From contig CAICTM010000240.1 of assembly GCA_903772945.1 (NCBI GenBank), positions 1 to 64,000 of the forward strand: a DNA stretch of 64,000 bases. The letters run 5' to 3'. A program made the translations under genes and the position numbers. A model generated the notes under the pieces. That model was not told where the DNA came from. It made no database searches and was given only the letters and a program-made list of their open reading frames with translations. The stretch comes from Seminavis robusta. Its lineage: Eukaryota; Bacillariophyta; Bacillariophyceae; Naviculales; Naviculaceae. Position 1 is the stretch's first letter, and every line of letters begins with the position of its first letter. Positions 1 to 11,195 of this stretch are shown piece by piece.

Positions 1-538
1 GTGCTCCTGTTGGTGAGCCTCCTTGAGGGGCGAAATTTTTCTGTTGGAGCCCACAGGCACCTTTGATAGTGAGGCTAGCCACTGTTATTCAGCACCTCTA
101 GTTCAATTCCTGGTTACTCTATCTTTTTGGTCTTTATCATGGGCAAACTCAATACAAACAATCCCAAAACCTTTTTCTTCTTAGTGTTGACGCGTCTTAA
201 ATAACACCTGGCAGCTGTTAGTAAGTTAGTCAGGAGTCGTGGTGAGTGTTGTTGAATATTTGGTGGGCTCAGGGAGCCATGTGCAGGAGAGGAAAAATGA
301 TCTTCTCTTGAGAGCTGAGTTCGGCTTGAACAGTCGTGGCGATGCGTCGAGAATGCCAGTTTCCTTAAATTCCTACGGTGGTGCGGTCTTTTTCTTATCC
401 GGGTCCGCTAAATATCTAGACCGGCCAACAATAGGTATGACCGATTGTTTGTGTTTGTTGCTATTAGTGTTGTTGTTCTTGTAGTGACAGATTCAGAGGG
501 GAAGCTCCTCGATTCGATTCGGCTTCCCGTGAAAAAGT
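1..538. other. Flank of the copia remnant, possible LTR or leader
   Basis: No gene is recognisable. The stretch is non-coding or carries only short frames. It may hold the 5' LTR and leader of the adjacent copia element, because the pol frame begins immediately downstream, but no matching LTR was found on the 3' side at 3547-3840, so this is only inferred. Confidence 0.3.
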
Positions 539-3500
539 GAGCTTTGGCACATCCCAACCGACCAAAGCCAAGTCCCACCGCCTATGACAACTCCAACACA
601 CATCCAAAAATCATCCGGAACACGTGACTCCCAATACTCAAGCCCAATCCCAGACGCAAACACACAAGCAAAATTCCTAGCATGCGGCCACGAGTCAACC
701 AAACTGCCAACACATGCAGCAAACCACACCACAACCGACACTCGAAGCCAACTTGTCCGCTTTGCACATGCTGCACTCGGATCCCCCAATCCCACAACAC
801 TCCTCAACGCCATACAAAAAGGATTCGTGCACGGGTTTCCTGGCTTGACGGCTGCATCCCTCAAGCGTTGGACACCTAACACAGTAGCAACGGCAAAAGG
901 CCACCTTGACCAAGCCCGCAAGAACAAAAAATCAACACAACCAAAACAACCACAATCTCCATTCCTCGACATCAACAAGGAAACAACCTCTCTCCCCTTC
1001 CACCATGATCTCTCCTTCACCGACCATGACGATCCCATCGACGCTATCCAACAGCCGACACACCAGTGCTTCACCGCGATTTGGCACACGGTAGATGGTA
1101 ACACCTATAGCGATCAGACCGGCCGGCTACCAGTAGCAACTCAGCGTGGAAACCAGCATGTGAACGTCCGCCCTATTCAGTCACATACCAAAACCACCCT
1201 ACTCAAAGCCTACAAGTCAGTCCACGATATGCTCGTTCTCTGCGGCCACAAACCACAACTCCACACACTAGACAACGAATGCTCCACCGCACTCAAAACC
1301 TTCCTTTCCGCCAACCATGTTGACTTCCAACGTGTTCCACCCGGAACCCACCGTCGCAATGCAGCCGAAAGAGCCATCCGCACCTTCAAGAACCACTTCA
1401 TTTCCATCCTGGCAACAACCGATCCGTCATTCCCCATGAATCTTTGGGACGACCTCCTACCACAAGCCGAAATGACACTCAACCTACTCCGACCATGCCG
1501 ACGCAATCCAAAACTCTCCGCCTATGAAGCACTCTATGGCCGTTTCGACTTCAACGCCACTCCCATCGCCCCACTCGGCATCCGCGTACTTTGCCACGAA
1601 GCACCCAGCGACCGCCGAAGCTGGGCACCACATGGAAAAGATGGTTGGTACGTCGGCCCAGCTATGGAACATTACCGCTGCTACCGCATCTAAGTATGGG
1701 AGACACACAGCTACCGCAACACCGACACCGTACAATGGTTCCCACTGGACCACCTGCACGTCCAAGAACCAACCCATGAACAACAGATCCTGGCAGCACT
1801 CACTGACCTCAACACCATCCTCATCAACCAACCAGCCCATCCAACACAACCACAGCTGAACCTCCAGCAACATACACTCCAACAACTCACGGGCCTCAGC
1901 AAGTCACCGGCAGCACCACGTCCGAGGTGCCAGCCCCTGATCCGCCAACCCAGCACTCCGTGAATGGCACCACCTACAACAACACACTCACCACCGACAC
2001 AACCTTGTGGATCCAACAGCACCTTGAACCCGACCCCACCAAACACAGGCTTACTCGCGGAATACCGCGAACTCTCCAAGAGCAGTGATGGCCACCTGTG
2101 GCAACAAGGCAACTGCAAGGAATTTGGCCGGCTCCTCGACGGCTACAAAGACACCAAAGGAACCAACGCCATGAAGTTCATCCCCAAACACGAACTCCCT
2201 GCAGGTCGCACACCAACCTACATGCGAATCGTCGTATCCTTCCGACCCCAGAAGGAAGATCCCTACCGTGTGCGCCACACCGTCGGTAGCGACAGAATCG
2301 ACTACCCCTTCGAAACCACCACCAAAACAGCAGACATGACCACCACTAAACTCCTACTCAACAGTGTTCTCAGCACCCCTGACGCTCAATTCATGACAAT
2401 GGACATCAAGGACTACTACCTCTGCAACCCATTGCCACGCACCGAGTACATGAAAATCCACATCTCCGTCATACCTGAGGAGATCATCCAACAATACCAA
2501 CTCCGTGAACAAAACCTCATCGACGACCGCGGCTTTTGCTACGTGGCCATCGACGGAGGCATGTACGGACTACCGCAAGCTGGACGTGTCGCCAACGACC
2601 GACTCGTCCCCCACCTGGCACAACACGGATACCACCAATCCAAACGCGTTCCGGCCCTCTTCAAACACGCAACCAGACCCATATCCTTCGTCCTCATTGT
2701 GGACGACTTCGGAGTCAAATACGTGGGGAAGGAACATGCCCAGCACCTCGCCACGGTGCTACGAAAACAATACACCATCACTACCGACTAGACCGGAGCA
2801 CTCTACAGCGGCATCCACCTAAGATGGGATTACACCAACCGCACCTGTGACCTGTCCATGCCGGGGTACATCGACAAAGCCCTACAGCGATTCAATCATC
2901 CTGCACCCACCAAACCAGAACACTCACCGTACACAGTCAAACCCATCCAGTATGGCATCCAGATGACATCTGATGCAGACACATCCGCGCCCCTCAACCG
3001 CAAAGAGAAAAAACACATCCAACAGATCCTCGGTGTGCTACTCTTCTATGCACGAGCCATTGACAACACCATGCTCACTGCCCTCAGTGCCATAGCCACC
3101 ACCCAAGCAACACCAACAACCAACACTCTCAAAGCATGCCACAAGCTTCTTGACTATGCAGCCACGCACCCCAATGTAACAATCCGCTACAAACAAAGCC
3201 CCATGACCCTCCGCATCGACAGTAACGCCTCCTACTTAAGTGAACCAGGTGCACGATCCAGAGCAGCAGGGTACTTCTATTGCGCGACGATGCAGCGCCA
3301 CCACAACCACCACTACACAACGGACCCATCCTCGTCACCAGCCCAATCCTCAAGATGGTAGTCTCCTCAGTGGCAGAAGCCGAAACAGGAGCAGCATTTG
3401 AATGTGGCCAAGAAGCTAATCACACCAGCAACATCAACATCCACACTCCGTACTCCTTGTGCGAGGGTGTGTTAAAGTCCCAGTCCCACTGCGACATTGA

Positions 3501-3546
3501 CCCTTATATCCACCAGAAGCACGTCCCACGAAGCCAACCAGTATGA
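539..3546 (+). mobile_element. Decayed Ty1/copia-type LTR retrotransposon (pol remnant)
   Basis: One frame carries a copia-order pol: an integrase region with catalytic acidic residues in SDQTG (about 1110), LDNE (about 1270) and NAAERAIRTF (about 1358-1390), then reverse transcriptase with GGMYGLPQAG (about 2555-2585) and the active-site-like LIVDDFGVKY (about 2695-2725), then the start of RNase H (RIDSNASYL, about 3210-3240). In-frame stops occur at 1691-1693, 1961-1963 and 2789-2791. A frameshift near 3282 moves the RNase H tail into another frame (VVSSVAEAETGAAF, about 3358-3400). Gag and protease are missing from the readable part; the conserved frame starts directly after a stop at 530-532. 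I could not define either LTR. The element is clearly non-autonomous. Integrase-before-RT order is established for Ty1/copia. Confidence 0.9.
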
Positions 3547-4378
3547 CTGCCCGGCTCGCGGGACCGACACTTAGATGTAGATCCAGCAGATCCTCTAACG
3601 GCAATTACCAATGCCAACTGCCGTTCGGGGACAGAAACCACCAAAGCCAATAGCTCATAATTGTTTCTAACCTCCAGTTAAACCCTTAGAGCTACTGACT
3701 TCAATACCTAGCCTGCACCAATTCGGGAGGCGGAGATTTCGGCTTGCAAAACTCCTGTGAACCGGACGCTGTGGTTATTCAGACATGGCGTTAAGTCTAT
3801 TTAGTTCCCCTTTTGTCCTTCAGTAAGCTGCTCATTTTTTGCCCGAAAATTTGGTTATCTCAGCCAGAGAGTTCAGTTCCGAAATGGCTTTGGTTTTTGG
3901 TGATCCTCTGCCCTATCACAGAATACATGTACTAGCTGAGCGATTCAAGTCAATTGCACATGACGACGGCGCTGGATCCTCCTTACTCGACGGCGCTGGA
4001 TCCTCCTTACTCTTGCTTCGTCTACATAATACCCTTGGCGTATCCACTGGACTAGCAAATCAACAGACTCAGTCATTCCAGTGAAAGATCGCTACTTCGA
4101 GGCAAACCCTCACCGAATGCGTGATAGAAGGTTCAACACTCACTTGAATGAAATCCCAAGCTACATGTGGTTCGACCGGCACCGTCAGCAGGAGTGGAGT
4201 GAGTCGTGCTCGCCGATCGAACAAAGCACCTCTATGTAGTGTCATCTTGCACCACTTTTTAAAATACGACGGTCTCCTTTGCAAAACTAGTAGCTATCAC
4301 TCCAAGATTCCTTTATACCGGTATAGACAATGCAAGGTGGACATACCTTGGCCGCTGATCAGGCCGGTGCAAGCACTG
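3547..4378. other. Intergenic, with a 24-bp tandem duplication
   Basis: No gene supported. A 24-bp unit is repeated twice head to tail at 3964-3987 and 3988-4011. A TATACCGGTATA-like palindrome lies at about 4316-4327. The last part is the 3' flank of the minus-strand F-box-like gene that ends at 4379. Confidence 0.5.
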
Positions 4379-5569
4379 CTAGTCTTGCAATCTCTGCAGA
4401 GCTTCCTCCCATCGGACAAATTCATCTTCGTCCAAATCGTCGTCGTTGTTCCAGTCCCAACCATCACCAATGCGCAAGCCACCAAAATGCCGGTGATTTG
4501 CGATGATCGGCATTAACTCACTCGAACCAATACCCATCGTCCAAGTTGTGGCCTGAACTTGCTCTTGGTACTTGGACTCGGCCAAGAGAACATCTTGGAG
4601 CAATTTTACAGAGGCAGGCGTCTTTTCGTGCCCTATTCGTTTAAGAATGGCGTAGAGCTCTGTAGCATTTTCTTGACTTTCCATTTCATAGTTGTTGTGG
4701 GTTTTGCCCTGTAGCTCTGCCAGCACCACTTGACACTGGCGAAGCAGCAAGGGGAAGTTGGAAGGGACTGATGCACATCCCCCCAGCAGCCGAGCGCAGC
4801 GAAGCAGTGAGGGAGCGCCGGAAGGGACTGTTGTACCTCCTCCCATTAGCTGTTGGTGAGTTCGGGTGACACTGCGGTCCTCGTCGTCAAAAATGATGTA
4901 GTGTTGTTGAATATTCTTGAGATGTAGTGAGTGCCCACCACCACCACCCACCCGAACCTGCAAGAAGTATTCCATCCCAGCAAGGGGCATAAAACACATG
5001 GACTTTTGTTCTGTCTCTTCATGGGGTGCAATTCCGGCACTATGTGTGCAGCTCACTTGGCAATGACTAGTATTATCGGCATTCACTGCCACGATACGAG
5101 CCATTCCCTTCTGGTTGCCCCATCCTTGATCCCGCCAGCGGAATGACACCTGGACGGAATGGATAGGTCGATTGGCAAAGGTGGCAACACTCTGCAATTT
5201 GGCTGCGTACCCCCACCCACAGCCAAAACGATCATTAAAAACAACACCCGGATCATTATTATGGTTGGGGCCCTGCTGATCAGCTGGATGGTTGACACTG
5301 CCAATGCTCAGATGCTGATAGATTGTAGGAGACGTCAATGCCAAGCTGACAAGGTCGTCCCTGACCAGAAAGCAGGCCACCTGATGGAGCAGGTCGGTAG
5401 GCAAGTTAACCAGGCCGCTGCTATCGGTAGACAGGTCAACCTTCATGCCGCTTCTTTTCCGCTGTTCGCGAGTCACTGTCGCCTGCTTCTTGCTACCAAG
5501 AAACAGACAACTAAATAGCTTGCGAATATGAGCAGTGATCTGAGTTTGTTTGTTCTTTGGTGATGCCAT
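4379..5569 (-). CDS. F-box-like protein, copy 1 of a tandem pair
   Basis: A 396-residue protein. Residues about 55-90 (LPTDLLHQVACFLVRDDL then SLALTSPTIYQHL) fit an F-box-like helical motif, which in known families links substrates to SCF ubiquitin ligases through Skp1. The rest is a conserved domain of unknown identity with the landmark FRWRDQGWGNQKG and a glycine-rich turn (VRVGGGGGHSLHL). Compared with copy 2 (6275-7417) it has an insertion of about 20 residues around 4756-4830, bounded by a repeated GGAAGGGACTG, so it looks like a small tandem duplication. The C-terminus is strongly acidic (NNDDDLDEDEF). ATG at 5569 is the same start as in copy 2. Homology between the copies extends into the upstream DNA. 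A ubiquitin-ligase role is inference from the F-box alone. Confidence 0.75.
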   Translation of the reverse strand: MASPKNKQTQITAHIRKLFSCLFLGSKKQATVTREQRKRSGMKVDLSTDSSGLVNLPTDLLHQVACFLVRDDLVSLALTSPTIYQHLSIGSVNHPADQQGPNHNNDPGVVFNDRFGCGWGYAAKLQSVATFANRPIHSVQVSFRWRDQGWGNQKGMARIVAVNADNTSHCQVSCTHSAGIAPHEETEQKSMCFMPLAGMEYFLQVRVGGGGGHSLHLKNIQQHYIIFDDEDRSVTRTHQQLMGGGTTVPSGAPSLLRCARLLGGCASVPSNFPLLLRQCQVVLAELQGKTHNNYEMESQENATELYAILKRIGHEKTPASVKLLQDVLLAESKYQEQVQATTWTMGIGSSELMPIIANHRHFGGLRIGDGWDWNNDDDLDEDEFVRWEEALQRLQD

Positions 5570-6274
5570 GATCGTCAGTTCTGTTCTTGATTTGTTGCGA
5601 GCAATTTAGTGAAGGATGAATGCTTCTTATGTCTGGTCCACAAGCTGGCTACAGTACGACTGTTCTGGCTAGCCGCTAGAGATAGCCGTGGCGACAACAT
5701 CTTTGCTTCATTGCCGTGTCGTGGGGAGCCTCAGTCGGAGTCCTCAGTCCATCATTCTGCACGAGACGTGGATTTTGGTCTGGGTTTAACCTGAACACTA
5801 TCAATGAATACAAGTGCGAATGAGACAAGAATCCTGAGTTTGGGGGACCGAATTGCTTTCGATCACCCCTACTACAGCATGTGGTGGTACCAGTACCGGT
5901 ATTTAGTTGAACTAAAAGTACCTGTCCGCGATCGCCGCCGTTCTGCCTGGCTTAGCCCCCCCCCTCGCTCCTGAAAGTTTTGTGGAGCAGCGTCATCACA
6001 TGCAACGCATTCCATGGCCACCGGATGAGAGGCTTGTTCGACGAGGAAGAGCACCATAGTCAGCCTAGTAGCCGGACGGTAGCACAAAGAGATCTTGGCG
6101 GCTGAATGGACATCAGTCAAAATACGAAGATTCACGGGCTCTAGAATATATTTCTATAACTCGCTTTGCGCAGTCAAAGTGGTCCACTATCTGCATTACT
6201 TTTACCCTTCATTGAACAAATTCTCAACGCTTCCTCCAATCGGACATCGGACTAATTCATCTTCGTCCAATTCG
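5570..6274. other. Intergenic between the two F-box-like genes
   Basis: Promoter and leader of copy 1 plus the 3' flank of copy 2. Short blocks match the region upstream of copy 2 (7418-7620), for example CTTATGTCTGGTC and AGCCTGAACACTA / AACCTGAACACTA, so the duplicated unit included the promoter. No further gene seen. Confidence 0.55.
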
Positions 6275-7417
6275 TCACCAACCGAGGCGCAAGCCAGGAC
6301 GCCGATTATTCGCGATGGTTGGCATTGGCTCACTCGAACCAATGCCCATTGTCCAAGTTGTGGCCTGAACTTGCTCTTGGTACTTGGACTCGGCCAAGAG
6401 AACTTCTTGGAGTAATTCAAGAGAGGCAGGTGTCTTTTCACGCCCCATACGTTTAAGAATGGCGTCGAGCTCAGTGATTTCTTCTTGACTTCCCATTTGG
6501 GCTCTGCCGTGCAGCTCTGCCAGTACTGCTTGACACTGGCGAAGCAGCAATGGAAAGTCCAAGGCGACTGTTGTACCTCCTCCCAACAGTTGCTGATGAG
6601 TTCGGGTGACACTGTGTTCCTCATCATCGAAAATGATATAGTGAAGTTGAATATTCTTGAGATGTAGCGAATGTCCGCCACCACCACCTACCAAAATCTG
6701 CAAGAAGTATTCCATCCCAGGGACGGGCATGAAACACATGGACTTTTGTTCTGCCTCTGCATGGGGTGCAATTCCGGCACTATGTGTGCAGCTCACTTGG
6801 CAATGACTAGTATTATCGGCATTCACTGCCACAACACGTGCCATTCCCTTCTGGTTGCCCCATCCTTGATCCCGCCAGCGGAAGGACACCTGCATGGAAT
6901 GGATAGGTCGGTTGGCAAAGGTGGCACCAGCAACGACGCCCTGCAATTTGGCCGCGTACCCCCACCCATAGCCAAAACGATCGTTAAAATTGACAAAACG
7001 ATCATTATTATCAAGGTTGCGGCCCTGATGATGGTGGACACTTCCAATGCTCAGATGCTGATAGATTGTAGGAGACGTCAATGCCAAGCTGCCAAGGTCA
7101 TCCCTGCCGAGGAAGCAGGCCACCTGACGGAGCAGGTCGCCATGCAAGCCAACCAGGTTGCTGCTGCCAGCAGACATGTCAGCCTTCATGCCGCCTTTTT
7201 TCTGCTGTTCGCTAGTTGTTGGCGCCTGCTTCTTGAGCAGTTCGCTAGGCAAGTTATCCAGGTCGCTGCTACTAGCAGACATGTTAACCTTGGTGCCACC
7301 TTGGTTCCACTGTTTGCGAGTCGCTGGCGCCTGCTTCTTCTTGACGCCAAAACGACAACTGAGTAGCTTGATAATACGAGTAGTCTTCTTAGTTCGTTTG
7401 TTCTTTGAAGATGCCAT
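6275..7417 (-). CDS. F-box-like protein, copy 2, with duplicated N-terminus and frameshifted C-terminus
   Basis: A 380-residue paralog of the protein at 4379-5569; the central domain (FRWRDQGWGNQKG, CFMPVPGMEYFLQ) is nearly identical. Two differences are plain. First, a segment of about 35 residues is repeated in tandem near the N-terminus: one unit starts KKQAPATRKQ and ends PSELL, the next starts KKQAPTTSEQ and ends HGDLL, and the F-box-like segment follows only the second. Second, the acidic tail is cut: after GLRLGW the frame stops, while the homologous DELDEDELVR is still readable in another frame just downstream (about 6230-6285), so an indel removed the last 25 or so residues. The proline of the F-box LP motif is also lost (VGLHGDLL). 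Expression is unknown; the body of the gene is intact. Confidence 0.7.
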   Translation of the reverse strand: MASSKNKRTKKTTRIIKLLSCRFGVKKKQAPATRKQWNQGGTKVNMSASSSDLDNLPSELLKKQAPTTSEQQKKGGMKADMSAGSSNLVGLHGDLLRQVACFLGRDDLGSLALTSPTIYQHLSIGSVHHHQGRNLDNNDRFVNFNDRFGYGWGYAAKLQGVVAGATFANRPIHSMQVSFRWRDQGWGNQKGMARVVAVNADNTSHCQVSCTHSAGIAPHAEAEQKSMCFMPVPGMEYFLQILVGGGGGHSLHLKNIQLHYIIFDDEEHSVTRTHQQLLGGGTTVALDFPLLLRQCQAVLAELHGRAQMGSQEEITELDAILKRMGREKTPASLELLQEVLLAESKYQEQVQATTWTMGIGSSEPMPTIANNRRPGLRLGW

Positions 7418-8425
7418 CAGTTCTATTCTCGAATGATCCTTATGTCTGGTCTAATCTAACAGAGAGCTGTAGCACCAACATCTCTGATGATCCTTCATTG
7501 CGGTGTCGTGGGAAGCCACGACAGCCTGGCTTTGGCTCTACGGCTCGTAGCTGGTACCAGTAGCTAGTACCGTAGACGTGGATGTGTTTGGGTTCCGGAT
7601 TAGCCTGAACACTAAAACCATAGTAGTGTTGGGGGTAGTGTTATTTAGTGGAAGCCAGCCAGGATCTTGATATCAAACCGCTGAATATCTTCATCGGCTA
7701 AGTATCATTTGGTGTTTAGAGCAAATCCAGAAGGGGGGTGGCTAAGTACCGAAGCGCAGAACAATCTAATTGCGATGGAAGAAGTGTGACCGTGCCGCAA
7801 ACTAGGTTCGCTTTAAAGCTGGGGTAAATATTTTTCAACAGAATTATGCGACTTTCTTCTTAACTCCCACCTCCCTGTCTTTGAAGCGTGCTTGGACGCG
7901 ACATCCATACTCATCCATGCGAAGTATCTTTTGGATCACCTTCAGCAAAGATGAAATTATACCAAAATCTTTCTTTCTTCCTCTCTCTTTCCTGGTTGCA
8001 TCCCGAGCTACCAGTACATGACATGTACCGGCTTCTTTGGGAGCTACGCACATTTCGGCCATCACTGGGATGTCTCGATCGAAGCTAACATACATGAAAT
8101 AGCTCTTCTTCTTTGCTTCTTCCGGTTCCACCATAGTACGCAGATTACCGGTACACTCGGGCCATCACTTGAAAGGCTGCTCAAACACCAGCACAATCGC
8201 AATCAGAAGAGTTCTCTTTTGTGCATGGTGTGAGAATCTCTTGCTTCATTAATGGTTGCATAGATCCAAGCTAGCTAGGCGAAGGAAAAAAAAGAAGACG
8301 ACTGAGTATCTCAACCCAACGCTACAGAATCTGCTACCTGCTACACAATCCCTTCTTCCCTTCTTCTCTGGCTGAATTGTTGTTTTCTTTTCTCTACAAG
8401 GTATCATTCCATTTCCAAATCGATC
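7418..8425. other. Intergenic, divergent promoters
   Basis: Lies between the minus-strand F-box-like copy 2 and the plus-strand P450, so it should carry both promoters. The first 200 bases match the upstream DNA of F-box copy 1. A 96-codon minus-strand frame at 7844-8134 has no recognisable domain and is not called. Confidence 0.5.
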
Positions 8426-10012
8426 ATGTCTGACACCTTCATCACAACGATGCTGCATGAGAACCCCCACGGTGCCACCGCCGCCTTATTGCTGCTAGTG
8501 GGCAGTGTGATGTTTCTGCTGTACCACTATCTGACAACCAAGATTCCCATTACGGGAGCCCCCATGGCCCCGCACAGTCACTTTTTGTGGGGACATCTCT
8601 TTCGCTTTCTTCACGAAGATTTCCACGAAACGTTTCGTCAATTCAGCCGTGCTGCCAACCAATACGGTCAAGTGGGAATTTGGATCTTTGACAAACCCAC
8701 GCTGTGCGTGTTTGATTTGGAGGATGCCAAGACGGTCTTGCACAAAGAAAAGGATCGCTTTGTCCCATACCCCGTGACACGCCATTTTGCCTACTTTACC
8801 GGAAAACGAGATTTTCTCATTCTCAATGGTCGCGATTGGAAACTCCAACGGACGGCTGTCACTTCGACCATTAATGAACATTTTTTGGACGACACCCGAC
8901 GCGATTGTATGCAAGTCACACAAATCATGAGTCGCACCATTTTGCGCAAATTGGATTCTACGACGAGCGGCGTGCTGTCGTTGGATTTCGAACCACTCAT
9001 GAAAGTCATTACATTGGATATTCTCTGTCGCACATTGTTTGATGTCGACATGAATTGTTGTGGCAAGGAAGAACTCATTTCGCCCGTGGCATCGGCGTTT
9101 GAATTTTTGTGCAGTGAATTGTTCAAACGCATTCGATACTTTTATCTACCCCAGCTCATCTTTTATTGGTTACCGACCGATGCCAATCGTCAACATCGTC
9201 AACATCGACGATTCTTGGAAGAATTCATGATGGGAATCATTAACAAAAAGAGACAAGCATTGGAACGAGGTGACCGAGGACGCGATGTCATGTCCAAACT
9301 ATTGCGCGCTCATGGCAATGTCAAGACCATGCTCGAAGGAGCCGAACATTACACCGATATGGATCTCATGGGTGTCTGTCTAGGACTCTTTCAAGGCGGC
9401 TTCGATACCACATCGATTACACTCAGTGCTGTACTCTATCTATTGGCACTCCACCCAGAAGCACAAGATACGTGTGTGCGAGAAATCCAAAATCTGGGGG
9501 ACGACGACATGTCCAATCACCGGGCTCTTGCGTACTGTCATGGGGCCTTTTGGGAAGCCCTGCGCTTGTATGCACCGCTCCCCTTTAACAATCGAACCCT
9601 CAGTCGATCCCTGGTACTCAAAGGAGGACTCGTCGTCCCCCAGGGAGCCGATGTCCAGATTGCCACGCAAGCCATTAATCTCAACGAAGAACGATTCCCT
9701 CATCCGCACGAGTTTCGTCCCGAGCGGTGGGCGGTACCCACTGCCAATGGTGCCTGGAGAGAACGGCTACCGTCGGATGAGTACGGTGGCATTCCCACGG
9801 GAAATTATGCGCACGTCTTGTCCTTTTCGGCGGGTGGACGCAATTGTGTCGGACACAAATTTGCACAACAAGAGGGCGTCATCGTCATGGCCAATCTGCT
9901 CAAGCAGTTGGAGTTCCAGGTCAAACCAGGATACAAAATGGAGACCATGTGCAAGACCGTCTTGCAAAAACCAGTGAACGGCTGCTGGTTGAATGTCAGC
10001 AAGAGGGCGTGA
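8426..10012 (+). CDS. Cytochrome P450 monooxygenase, microsomal type
   Basis: A 528-residue intronless P450. Residues about 17-37 form a membrane anchor (ATAALLLLVGSVMFLLYHYL), followed by a proline-containing hinge (ITGAPMAP), as in endoplasmic-reticulum P450s. The I-helix oxygen-activation motif is GGFDTTS (D327), the K-helix ExxR is E377-A-L-R380, the PERW motif begins at P432, and the haem loop FSAGGRNCVG places the axial cysteine at C474. All hallmark residues are present and the length is normal. P450s use NADPH-reductase electrons to insert oxygen into lipids, sterols, carotenoids or xenobiotics; the substrate cannot be read from the sequence and I cannot assign a CYP family. No neighbour suggests a pathway. 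Confidence 0.93.
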   Translation: MSDTFITTMLHENPHGATAALLLLVGSVMFLLYHYLTTKIPITGAPMAPHSHFLWGHLFRFLHEDFHETFRQFSRAANQYGQVGIWIFDKPTLCVFDLEDAKTVLHKEKDRFVPYPVTRHFAYFTGKRDFLILNGRDWKLQRTAVTSTINEHFLDDTRRDCMQVTQIMSRTILRKLDSTTSGVLSLDFEPLMKVITLDILCRTLFDVDMNCCGKEELISPVASAFEFLCSELFKRIRYFYLPQLIFYWLPTDANRQHRQHRRFLEEFMMGIINKKRQALERGDRGRDVMSKLLRAHGNVKTMLEGAEHYTDMDLMGVCLGLFQGGFDTTSITLSAVLYLLALHPEAQDTCVREIQNLGDDDMSNHRALAYCHGAFWEALRLYAPLPFNNRTLSRSLVLKGGLVVPQGADVQIATQAINLNEERFPHPHEFRPERWAVPTANGAWRERLPSDEYGGIPTGNYAHVLSFSAGGRNCVGHKFAQQEGVIVMANLLKQLEFQVKPGYKMETMCKTVLQKPVNGCWLNVSKRA

Positions 10013-10369
10013 GCAGTGAAAAAGAAGAAGCACTGAACTGAAAAGAAGAAAGGGAAAGCTCCTGTAGTGTGTGCATACGTAGGTTTGTGTCTGGTGGTGT
10101 GTGTATGTCTGGTGTTGTTGTTTACAACTAACTTTGGGTATAGCTGGATGTGTTCAAGCATTATGCTTAGCTAGTTTTGTAGTTCCGTCACTTCGAGTGG
10201 TCCCGTGGATCAGGTCCGGTTGGAGCCAGCTATAGAAACCGAAGCAAACACTGTAGCCTTGCAGTTACACTTAGCTTAATAAGAGCGAAACATGAGCAAC
10301 TTGCCAACAGTACCGCTCTAGCCAGCCAATGGAGACGTCCTCCCGGTGCTCTTGGAATGGTTGCGTCCA
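10013..10369. other. 3' flank of the P450 gene
   Basis: GT-rich 3' untranslated-like DNA after the P450 stop (repeated TGTGTG around 10065-10115), then nothing recognisable up to the decayed EGF/VWD copy. Confidence 0.4.
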
Positions 10370-11195
10370 TGATCCACGCAACCCCAGTCCCTATGATTCC
10401 AATGCTGATTATTCCAGCATTGTGGCTGGCTATCAGTGTCAATGCAATGCCGCCTTCCAATTAAGGTGATTGCCTTTCGTGCAACCCCAAACTACAGTAG
10501 CAGAGTTCAAGAGGTCCATTGCTTCCAACCTTCTTGGAATCGTAAGTGGTATTGTACTAAGTTGTGGCTGATTCACACACCCTCAGAACGTTCAATAGCT
10601 GAATAAGCAAGCACAGATTGCTGCCACATCTGCATAATCCTTGCTGCTTTCTTTCAACCACCACAACCACAATCCCCCATCATAGACTACAGTCTTCCGG
10701 ATGCCCCCAAGTTTGAGGATGGATTCCATCTGTTGGTGGTTCTTCAGACCACAACCTGTACGATTGCAGCTATGCCGAAAGTGCAGCCATTAAGATTGGA
10801 GATGACATCTTGGAGGTTGCCAGTTCTGGAGAACAGTTTTTTATTGGAGTGGATGGAGCTGACACATGGCCCACAAGGACAGGTTCTTAGAGTTTGCCTG
10901 CCATGCACTACAACCAAGTTGATATCCAGACCCATACCTTGATATTTCCTCAGGTGGCTGGTGGTGAACCTATTCTGCTCAAGCAACAAGAGCTATAAGG
11001 ATCTTGTCGCGGTCAACTGGCAAGACGGATGCCCGGAGATTGCTTCTTGGGGAAGGGAGGCAAGGAATGCTAGACGATTGTGAGACTGGGGATACCAAGA
11101 CCAGGAATGAGACTTTGGTTGATACCAACCCTGCAGGTCCATCCTGAGGGTGATGGGATGCTGTTCCAGACTGCTGGAGCCCCTCATCAGCATCC
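10370..11195 (+). pseudogene. Decayed copy of the EGF/VWD-domain gene at 14.0-15.7 kb
   Basis: Block by block this stretch matches 14700-15480. The EGF-like part (TGTCAATGCAATGC at about 10436) matches about 14757. The block around 10520-10550 matches the GDPHF coding block, and CCCATCATAG at about 10677 matches the intron 3' end at 14955-14964. The VWD part is at 10695-11190 (GATGCCCCCAAGTTTGAGG, GTGCAGCCATTAAGATTGG). Stops and indels interrupt every frame, so it is a dead copy. The intron acceptor is retained, so it arose by DNA-level duplication, not by retrocopying. The signal-peptide and cysteine-repeat part was not found here. Confidence 0.85.

Noticed and set aside
85-125. tRNA-like TTCAATTCC box
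   Set aside because: No matching acceptor stem or anticodon arm could be folded around it.
584-1104. Long minus-strand frame opposite the copia integrase
   Set aside because: It is a shadow of the integrase frame; no domain and the plus strand has conserved integrase motifs.
6671-7366. 231-codon plus-strand frame
   Set aside because: Shadow of F-box copy 2; the same antisense frame appears opposite copy 1, as expected from shared sequence.
7844-8134. 96-codon minus-strand frame
   Set aside because: Lies in a promoter region, no domain, no paralog.
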